From NCBI GenBank assembly GCA_031179215.1, contig JAPSIA010000019.1, positions 1 to 32,279 on the forward strand: 32,279 bases of DNA, given 5' to 3'. Every line of letters begins with the position of its first letter. Positions within the stretch are counted from its first letter, which is position 1. This document shows, in pieces, positions 7,324 through 14,330 of the stretch. This DNA comes from Agrococcus sp. Its GTDB lineage: Bacteria; Actinomycetota; Actinomycetes; Actinomycetales; Microbacteriaceae. The notes under the pieces are model-generated. The model searched no databases. It was given only the letters and a program-made list of their open reading frames with translations, and was not told where the DNA came from. The translations under genes were made by a program, and so were the position numbers.

Positions 7324-7989
7324 TCAGCGGAGCCCAGCGCCCGCTGCGGGGCTGCCGAGCCCAGCGTCCCGCGCCCGTGCCACGGCTTCGGTGCGCCCGC
7401 GCACGTGGAGCTTGGAGAAGACGTTGGACACGTGGTTCCGCACGGTCTTGTCGCTGAGGCACAAGCGGCGGGCCACCTCTGCGTTCGTCAGGCCGCGAGC
7501 GACGAGGTCGAGCACCTCCCGCTCGCGAGGGGTCAGCGCCGGGAACGGGCTGGCCTCCTCGCGAGCGCCGCCCGCGAAGAACGAGAGGACCAGCCCCGCG
7601 ATCGCGGAGGAGAAGACCGCCTCGCCCCTCGCCACCGCCGCGATCGCGCGCTCGATCTCAGCGCGGTCCGCTCCCTTGAGCAGGTAGCCGCGCGCTCCCG
7701 CGCGCAGCGCGGAGAAGATCGGCTGGTCGCCGTCGAGCATCGTCAGCACCACGATCGCCGCGCTCGGGACCTCGCGCACGATCTGCCGCGTCGCGTCGAT
7801 CCCGCTCAGCCCCGGCATGTGCAGATCCATGACGACGACGTCGGGCAGCAGCCTTCGCGCCTGGACGACCGCGTCGGCCCCGTCGGCGGCCTCCCCCACG
7901 ACCTCAGCGCCGGCCATCGTCGACACGACCGCCACGAGCCCCTCCCGATAGAGCGGATGGTCGTCCACGACGAGCACGCGGATCGTCAT
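7324..7989 (-). CDS. NarL/FixJ (LuxR-type) response regulator
   Basis: A 221-residue protein. The receiver domain occupies residues 1-120: acidic pocket D9/D10 in VLVVDDHPL, predicted phospho-acceptor D55 in VVVMDLHMPG, and K in YLLKGAD. The C-terminal LuxR HTH is at about 150-210 (LTPREREVLDLVARGLTNAE, LCLSDKTVRNHVSNVFSKL). The ATG overlaps the TGA of the upstream histidine kinase by four bases (ATGA), so kinase and regulator are co-translated. Candidate target sites are the CGGGAC hexamers upstream of the kinase. Confidence 0.95.
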   Translation of the reverse strand: MTIRVLVVDDHPLYREGLVAVVSTMAGAEVVGEAADGADAVVQARRLLPDVVVMDLHMPGLSGIDATRQIVREVPSAAIVVLTMLDGDQPIFSALRAGARGYLLKGADRAEIERAIAAVARGEAVFSSAIAGLVLSFFAGGAREEASPFPALTPREREVLDLVARGLTNAEVARRLCLSDKTVRNHVSNVFSKLHVRGRTEAVARARDAGLGSPAAGAGLR

Positions 7990-9995
7990 GAGCGGTGCTC
8001 CGCGTGCCGCGGCTCGACACCCCGGCCGAGGGACGTCGGGGCGAGCGGGATGCGTGCCTGGATGCGAGTCCCCTCGCTCCCCGTCGTGATGCGGAGCTGC
8101 CCGCCGAGCTCTTCCGCTCGCAGGCGCATCGAGCTGAGCCCGAGCCCCGGTTCGCGCTCCGGTGCCATGCCGACTCCGTCGTCCCGAACCGAGATCAGCA
8201 GCTCCCGATCGTCGGCCGAGACCTGTGCCAGGACCTCCCGCGCACGCGCGTGGCGGACCGCGTTCGTGACGGCTTCGGCGACGATGCGATAGGCCGCGAC
8301 GTCGAGCGCGGCGGACATCGACGGGATCGCGGAGGCGTCGACGCGCACCGACACCTCGTCGGTCGAGAGGCGCGCGGCGAGCTCGCGGAGCGAGGCCGCG
8401 AGGCCGAACTCGTCGAGGTCGGGCGGGCGCAGGTCGTGCACGAGCGCGCGCAGGTCGGCCACGGCCGCGTTCAGGCGCGGCACCAGGCGCGCGAGCAGCG
8501 CCTGGGCCTGCCCGTCGCCGGCCGAGGGTCGCAGTGCCGTCTCCGCTTGCAGCGCGATGGCTGCGAGCGCCGGTCCGATGTCGTCGTGCAGGTCGCGCCG
8601 GAGCTGCCGCCGCTCCTCCTCGCGGGCGACGATCGTCGCCTCCCGCGCACGTTGCACCTCGTGCGCCAGCAGCACCGTGTGCGCCGCGACGCCGGCCTGC
8701 GCGGCGAGGCGGTCGAGCGCGAGGATGTCGGCTTCGTCGAACCCGCCGAGCCGGCGCACGGCGAGCTCGCCGCTGCGGACGCCGCCGTAGCTGAGCGGCA
8801 CTCGCACGACACCGGCCCGAGATCCCGCGGGGATGGGCGGGCCGTACCGCACGGTCGTGCCGTCGACGAGCGCGAACTCGGCGCTCGCCGCTCGCAGCGC
8901 GGTCGCGAGCTGCCGGGCGACTCCCGGTAGCACCTCGGCCCACAACGACTGGGGGTCGGATGCGGCAGCGAGCCGCTCGCCAACTCGGGCGAGTGCGGCG
9001 TGCGGCTCTTCCACATCGCCGTGCACCCTGAGGTTGACCCAGCGCTGCAGGCGCGCGTGCAGCGGCAGTGCGACGAGCGCCGCGGCGACGGTCGCCAGCA
9101 CCGGTGCGCCCGTCCAGACGTCCAGGAGGCTGCCCAGTAGCCACACGATCGAGAGGTAGACGACGACCGCGGCCGCGGACAGCGTGACGTAGGTGATCGA
9201 GCGCGAGATGACGACGTCGACCTCCCAGAGCCCGAAGCGCAGCACCGCGAGGGCGAGCGCTGCCGGTATCGGGAGCATGGCGAGCCCGGCGAGCTCGACG
9301 GGCGCAGCGGGCAGCGCGCGTGCGAGCACGGCGAGCAGCACCGTCGCCGCCACCCCGAGCAGGAGCCACTTGAGCTGCTGTCGCGCCGGCCCCGTCGATC
9401 GTCGCCAGCGGACGACGAGCGAGGCAGCGGCGAGCAGCGTCGACGCGCACAGCAGCGCGCCGACCGTCGCGACGACCAGCGGATGCGTCGCGAAGAGGTG
9501 ACCGATGGGGTTCACGAGGTCGCGGAGCTGGTGCGGGAAGTCCTGCCGGTCGTACGGCGTCGTCGCCCATGCGACCGCGGCGGCGATCGCGGTGGCGGCG
9601 GAGAGCCAGACGGCCGGGCGCCAGCGTGGGGAGGTCAGCTGCCCGTCGGGCAGCACGTGCGGGAGCACGGCGAGGATCGCCACGTAGGAGACAACCCACA
9701 GCCAGGAGCCCAGCCAGAGCGCGAGCCCGGCGAGCGGCACGTCGCCCAGCCACGCCCACTCCCTGGCGAGCAGGGCGATGCCGGCCGTCGTGCCGATGAT
9801 GGCTGAGAGCCGCCGGACCCATGCCGCGGGGCTTCGGCGCAGGAGCACCGCCACCGCGCCGTACGCGACGGCCGTCGCGAACCCGAGGAACCAGAACGAG
9901 GGGGCGTGCACGCGGTCCGCGGCGGCGTTCGCGGCATGGAGGAGCCCGCCGAGTGCACCCATGACGACGGCGAGCAGGCCTGCGACGGCTCCCAT
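7986..9995 (-). CDS. Membrane sensor histidine kinase (NarL partner, HisKA_3 type)
   Basis: A 669-residue kinase. Residues 1-330 carry about eight to ten membrane helices. A linker and GAF-like region follows at about 340-450. The HisKA_3 dimerisation domain has predicted phospho-histidine H470 in RRDLHDDIGPAL. The HATPase domain ends with N-box VTNAVRHA, G1 VRDDGVGM and G2 GLGLSSMR. There is no large extracellular sensor, so the signal is probably sensed in or at the membrane. ATG 9995 is chosen because a CATACT -10-like box lies six bases upstream and the first helix starts immediately. A longer frame upstream would overlap the divergent gene. Neighbours: response regulator downstream, small membrane protein gene divergent. 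Confidence 0.92.
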   Translation of the reverse strand: MGAVAGLLAVVMGALGGLLHAANAAADRVHAPSFWFLGFATAVAYGAVAVLLRRSPAAWVRRLSAIIGTTAGIALLAREWAWLGDVPLAGLALWLGSWLWVVSYVAILAVLPHVLPDGQLTSPRWRPAVWLSAATAIAAAVAWATTPYDRQDFPHQLRDLVNPIGHLFATHPLVVATVGALLCASTLLAAASLVVRWRRSTGPARQQLKWLLLGVAATVLLAVLARALPAAPVELAGLAMLPIPAALALAVLRFGLWEVDVVISRSITYVTLSAAAVVVYLSIVWLLGSLLDVWTGAPVLATVAAALVALPLHARLQRWVNLRVHGDVEEPHAALARVGERLAAASDPQSLWAEVLPGVARQLATALRAASAEFALVDGTTVRYGPPIPAGSRAGVVRVPLSYGGVRSGELAVRRLGGFDEADILALDRLAAQAGVAAHTVLLAHEVQRAREATIVAREEERRQLRRDLHDDIGPALAAIALQAETALRPSAGDGQAQALLARLVPRLNAAVADLRALVHDLRPPDLDEFGLAASLRELAARLSTDEVSVRVDASAIPSMSAALDVAAYRIVAEAVTNAVRHARAREVLAQVSADDRELLISVRDDGVGMAPEREPGLGLSSMRLRAEELGGQLRITTGSEGTRIQARIPLAPTSLGRGVEPRHAEHRS

Positions 9996-10029
9996 CCGCT
10001 CAGTATGGCTTGCACGCGACGAGCGAGCA

Positions 10030-10082
10030 CGGGACAGGAAGTCCCGATCCACGACGGGACCCGTGCACCTGCCGACCGGGAC
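10030..10082. promoter_or_regulatory. Cluster of four CGGGAC hexamers, candidate response-regulator box
   Basis: CGGGAC occurs at 10030-10035, inverted (GTCCCG) at 10041-10046, and directly again at 10055-10060 and 10077-10082. The first pair forms a perfect palindrome CGGGAC-AGGAA-GTCCCG. All lie in the 110-base region between the histidine kinase and the divergent small membrane protein gene. This fits binding by the neighbouring NarL-type regulator (inference). Confidence 0.5.
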
Positions 10083-10105
10083 GCGTCCGCCAGCACGGTG
10101 GAGCC

Positions 10106-10519
10106 ATGACAGCTCCTCTCGACACCGCAGCGCCCTCATCCAGCCCCGCTGGGCGGCGCACCCGTCCTCCTGCAACCGTGATCGCCGCGGCTGCGCTCAC
10201 GATCCTCGTCGCCTCCGTCGGCACGTACGGCGCCGTCTTCTTCACGGGGATCGGTGGCTACGACGACATGGACGTGACCTTCATCGCGCTCTACGCGTAC
10301 GTCGCGCTCCTCGGCATCGTGTCGGTGGTGCTCCAGCTCAGGGGCAGCGCCCTCGGCCGCGCCGGTGCGATCGCCTGGGCGCTGTTCGGGGTCATCTTCA
10401 CCCTCGTCAAGCTCATCACCATCCAGGAGACGGAGGCGATCGGCTTCGGGGCCGTCTCGCTGATCGTGCTCGGGCTCGAGCTCGCGCCGCCGACGCGGCG
10501 GTTCATCCGGGAGCGCTGA
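10106..10519 (+). CDS. Small membrane protein of unknown function
   Basis: A 137-residue protein with an N-terminal hydrophilic stretch (MTAPLDTAAPSSSPAGRRTR) and four predicted membrane helices (VIAAAALTILVASVGTYGAV, IALYAYVALLGIVSVVLQL, AGAIAWALFGVIFTLVKLI, AIGFGAVSLIVLGLELA). It ends RRFIRER. I do not recognise a named family. The ATG is preceded by GGTGGAG. It is divergent from a two-component system and shares its candidate operator region, so it is a likely target, possibly in membrane stress sensing. A 19-bp hairpin terminator follows. Confidence 0.8.
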   Translation: MTAPLDTAAPSSSPAGRRTRPPATVIAAAALTILVASVGTYGAVFFTGIGGYDDMDVTFIALYAYVALLGIVSVVLQLRGSALGRAGAIAWALFGVIFTLVKLITIQETEAIGFGAVSLIVLGLELAPPTRRFIRER

Positions 10520-10552
10520 CCCCGCCGCCGCGCGAGCGCATCGCGAAGCAGA

Positions 10553-10596
10553 GAGCGGTCTCTGGCCGAGGCTTTCGCCTCGGCCAGAGACCGCTC
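10553..10596. terminator. Perfect 19-bp hairpin between the small membrane gene and tRNA-Pro
   Basis: GAGCGGTCTCTGGCCGAGG (10553-10571), loop CTTTCG, then the exact reverse complement (10578-10596). It lies 33 bases after the stop of the plus-strand gene and four bases after the 3' end of the minus-strand tRNA, so it should terminate transcription from both sides. Confidence 0.85.
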
Positions 10597-10600
10597 GCGG

Positions 10601-10674
<74 letters not shown>

Positions 10675-10690
10675 TCGATCGTGCGATCGA

Positions 10691-10718
10691 GTTGCCCGAG
10701 GGCAACCAGGACAGGCTA
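10691..10718 (-). promoter_or_regulatory. tRNA-Pro promoter -10 and leader hairpin
   Basis: On the minus strand, TAGCCT (10718-10713) is a plausible -10 box. The predicted transcript would start about at 10706, exactly at a 16-base palindrome GTTGCCC-GA-GGGCAAC (10706-10691). This would be a hairpin at the extreme 5' end of the pre-tRNA leader. No clear -35 is visible. Confidence 0.35.
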
Positions 10719-10741
10719 CCGCATCCGCGGGGTGCCTCGCG

Positions 10742-10784
10742 CCCTTCGACACGCTCTGCGCCTGCGGCGCGGAGCGGCTCAGGG
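10742..10784. repeat. Hairpin-forming intergenic repeat, single copy
   Basis: The unit runs from CCCTTCGACACGCTCTG to CGGAGCGGCTCAGGG. Its core CGCTCTGCGCC-TGC-GGCGCGGAGCG folds into an 11-bp stem. It lies nine bases beyond the stop codon of the S10 peptidase gene and belongs to the same family as the repeats at 12313-12537 and 19812-19955. It may also act as that gene's terminator. Confidence 0.75.
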
Positions 10785-10792
10785 GGCGGGGG

Positions 10793-12283
10793 CTACGAGC
10801 GGCGGCGCACGAAGTCGGCGAGGTCCGCTGACTGCGCGAGGCGCGACGGCTCGTGCACGTACATCATGTGCCCGGCCTCGTAGTAGCGGTGCTCGAGGTT
10901 CTCGCGCAGCTCGTCAGGGATCCGCAGGTGCGCGACGGAGTCCTCGGCCGCCGAGAACGGCGTCGCCCCGTCGAACCAGCCGTAGGCGAAGTGCACCGCG
11001 AGGTGCGGGTTCTGCCGCATCGCGCGCGAGAGCTTGTCGATCACGTAGACCGGGGCGTTCTCGAACTCCTTGTAGCTCCAGTGCTCGATGACGCCCTTGC
11101 CGAACACGTGGTACGGCCCGGTGTCGCGCACCTCGAGCTCGTGGTGCAGGTAGTGCTGGTAGGCGGCCGAGTAGGGCCCGAGGATCGCGTCCATCGACGG
11201 ATCCGCATCCATGAACTCCGCGATGCCGGACGCGGCGGCTCCCGTGAAGCGCGAGTCGAGGCGGCCGACCGTGCGGCCGCGCTCCCGCAGCAGCTCACCG
11301 AAGTACCGCCAGTGCTCGATGCGCAGGTCGGCGCGGTCGACGTAGGCCTCCGCGAGGCCCGTGAGCCGCGCGATCGTCGCGACGGCCTCCGCCCGCTCCT
11401 CGGGGGTGAGGCGAGCGCCGCGGCCGAGCACGTACGGGTAGTCGCGCGCGGCGTAGGCGCGCGCCTCGTCGACCACCTCCGAGAGCTCGCGGCCCTCGTG
11501 GAAGCCGTGCTGCCACGCCGTCGCGGCGTAGAAGGGCAGGTACAGCGCGTGCGCGCGGTCGCCGCCGCGCTCGAAGTTGGCGGTCGAGAAGTCGAGCACG
11601 CTCGAGATGAGCAGCAGGCCGTTGAGGTACATCCCCAGCTCCTCCTGCAGGTGCTGGGCGAGGCCGGCGGCGCGAGTCGTGCCGTACGACTCGCCCGCGA
11701 GGAACTTGGGGCTCAGCCAGCGGCCCTCCGCCGTCACCCACTGGCGGATGATCTCGGCCACCGACTCGATGTCGGCGGTGAAGCCGTGGAAGTCCTTCGC
11801 CTTCTGGCCCTCGACGGGGCGGGAGCGGCCGGTCGAGACGGGGTCGATGAAGACGAGGTCGCTCACCGCCAGGAGCGATTCGGGGTTGTCGGCGATCGCG
11901 TAGGGCGGCGCGGCGAGCTCGCCCGCGTCGCCCATGACGACGCGCTTGGGGCCGAGCAGCCCCATGTGCAGCCAGACGCTCGCGGAGCCCGGCCCGCCGT
12001 TGAAGGCGAACGTGACGGGGCGCTCGGTGGGCTCGGCGCCGTCGAGCGTGTAGGCCGTGATCGCGACCTGCGCGCGCGGCTTGCGCCCGCGGAACACGTC
12101 GTCCTCGACCTTCTCCTCCCACAGCACCACGCGGCCGGCGCGCGCGGTGTAGGCGAGCTCCCCGTCGGGGGTGGTCAGCGTGTGATGCGTCGTGACGAGC
12201 TCGTCGGTGACCGTCGGCTCGGGGTGGGTCGGATCGCTGCGCTTGGTCGTCGTCGACTCAGGTCTGGTGGCGTCATCACTCAC
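10793..12283 (-). CDS. Serine carboxypeptidase, S10 family
   Basis: A 496-residue peptidase. The family oxyanion segment NGGPGSASVW is at about residues 94-103. The catalytic triad can be read as S199 (GESYG), D438 (GWFDGATP) and H472 (YEAGHMMY). There is no signal peptide; the N-terminus is hydrophilic (MSDDATRPESTTTKRSD), so the enzyme is probably cytoplasmic, unlike eukaryotic lysosomal S10 enzymes. It removes C-terminal residues from peptides in the known family. The start is GTG (12283). A TAGGGT -10 box lies seven bases upstream, which implies a leaderless mRNA. The gene is flanked on both sides by the GC-rich intergenic repeat. Confidence 0.94.
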   Translation of the reverse strand: MSDDATRPESTTTKRSDPTHPEPTVTDELVTTHHTLTTPDGELAYTARAGRVVLWEEKVEDDVFRGRKPRAQVAITAYTLDGAEPTERPVTFAFNGGPGSASVWLHMGLLGPKRVVMGDAGELAAPPYAIADNPESLLAVSDLVFIDPVSTGRSRPVEGQKAKDFHGFTADIESVAEIIRQWVTAEGRWLSPKFLAGESYGTTRAAGLAQHLQEELGMYLNGLLLISSVLDFSTANFERGGDRAHALYLPFYAATAWQHGFHEGRELSEVVDEARAYAARDYPYVLGRGARLTPEERAEAVATIARLTGLAEAYVDRADLRIEHWRYFGELLRERGRTVGRLDSRFTGAAASGIAEFMDADPSMDAILGPYSAAYQHYLHHELEVRDTGPYHVFGKGVIEHWSYKEFENAPVYVIDKLSRAMRQNPHLAVHFAYGWFDGATPFSAAEDSVAHLRIPDELRENLEHRYYEAGHMMYVHEPSRLAQSADLADFVRRRS

Positions 12284-12290
12284 GCGATCG

Positions 12291-12296
12291 ACCCTA
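12291..12296 (-). promoter_or_regulatory. -10 box TAGGGT of the S10 peptidase gene (leaderless)
   Basis: On the minus strand TAGGGT, seven bases, then GTG start. The geometry puts the transcription start at or next to the start codon. The region 18 bases further upstream (TCGAAG, a weak -35) is part of the intergenic repeat. Confidence 0.5.
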
Positions 12297-12312
12297 GCCG
12301 CCCCTCGGCGCG

Positions 12313-12537
12313 CCCTTCGACACGCTCTGCGCCCTTCGACACGCTCAGCGCCCTGCGGGCGCGGAGCGGCTCAGGGAGCAGCGGGGGCGCCCTGCGAGCG
12401 CGGAGCGGCTCAGGGGGCGGCGGGGGCGCCCTTCGCCACGCTCTTCGCCCTTCGGGCGCGGAGCGGCTCAGGGAGCAGCGGGTGCGCCCTGCGAGCGCGG
12501 AGCGGCTCAGGGGGCGGCGGGGGCGCGGAGCGACTCA
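12313..12537. repeat. Array of GC-rich hairpin repeats
   Basis: This is the intergenic region between the S10 peptidase promoter and the thiolase stop. It contains two CCCTTCGACACGCT ends (12313, 12332) and four copies of CGGAGCGGCTCAGGG (12362, 12401, 12459, 12498) plus a degenerate fifth that includes the thiolase stop codon (12537-12535). A segment of about 66 bases starting at 12362 is repeated at 12459 with one visible mismatch, i.e. a tandem duplication with a 97-base period. Units fold as hairpins. Confidence 0.85.
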
Positions 12538-13731
12538 GATCCGCTCGATGAGCATCGCCGACGCCATGCCGCCGCCGACGCACAGGGTCACGAGCGCGCG
12601 CCGCCCGCCGCGCCGCTCGAGCTCGTCGAGCGCGGTGCCGAGGAGGATGGCGCCGCTCGCGCCGAGCGGGTGCCCCATGGCGATCGCGCCGCCCGACACG
12701 TTCGTGCGCTCGGGGTCGGCACCAGTCGCGCGCAGCCAGTGGAGGACGACGGATGCGAAGGCCTCGTTGACCTCGAACAGGTCGACGTCCTCCTGCCGCA
12801 CGCCCGCGCGCGAGAGCACGCGCTCCGTCGCGGCGACCGGGCCCGTGAGCATGAGCGTGGGATCGGAGCCGATCGAGGTCGCGGCGACGATCCGGGCGCG
12901 GGGCTCGAGGCCGAGCGACGCGCCCGCGGCGGCGCTGCCGACGACGACGAGGGCGGCGCCGTCGACGATGCCGGAGGAGTTGCCCGCGGTGTGCACGTGG
13001 GCGATCTCGCCCAGCTCAGGGTGCGCCTGCCGCACGACGGCGTCGAAGCCGCTCGCGCCCATGCCCTCGAACGCGGGGCGGAGGCTTGCGAGCGCCGCCA
13101 TCGTCGAGTCGGGTCGCGGGTGCTCGTCGCGGTCGAGCAGCAGCTCGCCGTCGGGCGTCACGATCGGCACGATCGAGCGCGCGAAGCGGCCCTCGCGCCA
13201 TGCGGCGGCCGTGCGCTGCTGCGACTGCAGCGCGTACGCGTCGACGTCCTCGCGGGTGAAGCCGCCCATCGAGGCGATCGCGTCGGCGCTCACCCCCTGC
13301 GGGATGAGGCTCCACGGCTCGAGCGCGCTCGCGTCGGTCGCGTACGGGCCGCCGTCGGCGCCGAGCGGCACGCGCGACATCGACTCGACGCCGCCCGCGA
13401 CGATGAGCTCGTCGAAGCCGGCGGCCACGCGTCCCGCCGCGGCCGTGATCGCGTCGAGGCCCGAGGCGCAGTAGCGGTTGACCTGCATGCCGGGCACCGC
13501 TTCCGGCAGCCCCGCCGCGTGCACGGCGGCGCGCGCGAGCACGCCGCCCTGCTCCCCGACCGCCGAGACGGTGCCGAGCACGACGTCGTCGATCCGGTCG
13601 CCGGCGACGCCACGCCCCTCGAGCGCGCGCAGCAGGCCTCCGGCGAGCTGCACGGGCGGCACCGAGGCGAGCGCGCCGCGCCGACGGCCGCGCGGTGTGC
13701 GCAGCGCGTCGAGGATGAGCGCCTCAGCCAT
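12535..13731 (-). CDS. Thiolase family protein (acetyl-CoA C-acyltransferase)
   Basis: A 398-residue thiolase. Catalytic residues: C88 in NRYCASGLDAI (acyl-enzyme), H354 in GGAIAMGHPLGASGA, and C384 in TLCVGGGMASAM (general base). NEAFA, also conserved, is at about 319-323. Length and motifs fit degradative or biosynthetic thiolases (FadA/AtoB type) acting in the cytoplasm in fatty-acid beta-oxidation or acetoacetyl-CoA formation; sequence alone does not decide which. Its ATG overlaps the 3' end of the FBP-domain gene by eight bases, so both are probably on one transcript. The stop codon lies inside a degenerate repeat copy. Confidence 0.95.
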   Translation of the reverse strand: MAEALILDALRTPRGRRRGALASVPPVQLAGGLLRALEGRGVAGDRIDDVVLGTVSAVGEQGGVLARAAVHAAGLPEAVPGMQVNRYCASGLDAITAAAGRVAAGFDELIVAGGVESMSRVPLGADGGPYATDASALEPWSLIPQGVSADAIASMGGFTREDVDAYALQSQQRTAAAWREGRFARSIVPIVTPDGELLLDRDEHPRPDSTMAALASLRPAFEGMGASGFDAVVRQAHPELGEIAHVHTAGNSSGIVDGAALVVVGSAAAGASLGLEPRARIVAATSIGSDPTLMLTGPVAATERVLSRAGVRQEDVDLFEVNEAFASVVLHWLRATGADPERTNVSGGAIAMGHPLGASGAILLGTALDELERRGGRRALVTLCVGGGMASAMLIERI

Positions 13732-14224
13732 CGGTCGCCTCTCGCGTCGCTCGCTCGACGCGCGCGGTGAAGCGCTCCACGCGGCCGAGCAGCGCCTCCG
13801 AGCGAGCGGCGATCCGGTCGGCGGTGACGAGGTGCGGCGGGCCCGTGCGGATGATGTGCGAGCAGTCGAGCGCGTCGCAGATGTAGGTGCCGATCGAGCT
13901 GCCGGTGTCGCCGTCGAGGTCGGCGAGCCGTGCGCTGAACATGCGCACCTGCGTCGCCGGCTGCGTCGAGTGGCACAGCGAGCACATCGCGGCGATGCCG
14001 GGGCGCAGCCCGCCGGGGGCGCTGCGCACGACGACGCCGATGAGCTCGTCGCCGCGCCAGTGCACGAGGTAGCCGAGGCGGCTCGAGCGCGGGTCGCGCC
14101 AGCCGAGGTACTCGCGGTCGGCCCAGATGGTCTCGTGCAGTCCCGGCAGCGGCAGCTGCTCGAGCTCGCGCCGCGTCGCGTTGACGAAGCACTCCCGCAG
14201 CTCGGTCTCGGTCACCTCGCGCAT
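13724..14224 (-). CDS. FBP domain protein (EF-G-binding-type zinc protein)
   Basis: A 166-residue protein starting MREVTETELRECFVNATRRE. It carries a four-cysteine treble-clef pattern, MCSLCHS at about residue 83 and CDALDCSHI at about 121, typical of the C-terminal domain of FusB-type elongation factor G-binding proteins; many actinobacteria encode such short stand-alone FBP proteins. In FusB-type proteins the zinc finger contacts EF-G on the ribosome; for this protein that is inference. The ATG lies seven bases after a TAGCGT -10 box, suggesting a leaderless mRNA. It overlaps the thiolase gene downstream by eight bases. Confidence 0.87.
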   Translation of the reverse strand: MREVTETELRECFVNATRRELEQLPLPGLHETIWADREYLGWRDPRSSRLGYLVHWRGDELIGVVVRSAPGGLRPGIAAMCSLCHSTQPATQVRMFSARLADLDGDTGSSIGTYICDALDCSHIIRTGPPHLVTADRIAARSEALLGRVERFTARVERATREATDG

Positions 14225-14231
14225 GTGCCCG

Positions 14232-14237
14232 ACGCTA
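14232..14237 (-). promoter_or_regulatory. -10 box TAGCGT of the FBP-thiolase unit (leaderless)
   Basis: On the minus strand TAGCGT, then CGGGCAC, then ATG (14224). No Shine-Dalgarno is present between them. No clear -35 hexamer. Confidence 0.45.
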
Positions 14238-14279
14238 TCGGATGCGCTCGAGGCGCGGGCCGAGGATGCGAGGAGGGGT

Positions 14280-14324
14280 TTGCCGCCGCCGGGCCTCCAC
14301 CCAGGAGAGTCCCGACGGCGGCAA
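14280..14324 (-). terminator. Hairpin terminator downstream of gap
   Basis: TTGCCGCCG (14280-14288) pairs with CGGCGGCAA (14316-14324). Inside it CGGG/CCCG and CTCC/GGAG also pair, giving a long interrupted stem. It begins six bases after the GAPDH stop codon (minus strand). No U-tract follows. Confidence 0.75.
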
Positions 14325-14330
14325 GTCGTG

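Noticed and set aside
12304-12537. CRISPR array
   Set aside because: The repeats are GC-rich, of variable length and self-complementary, without regular unique spacers, and no cas genes are nearby.
10853-13474. 873-residue open frame on the plus strand
   Set aside because: Runs antisense through the S10 peptidase, the repeats and the thiolase; the opposite strand has complete catalytic motifs.
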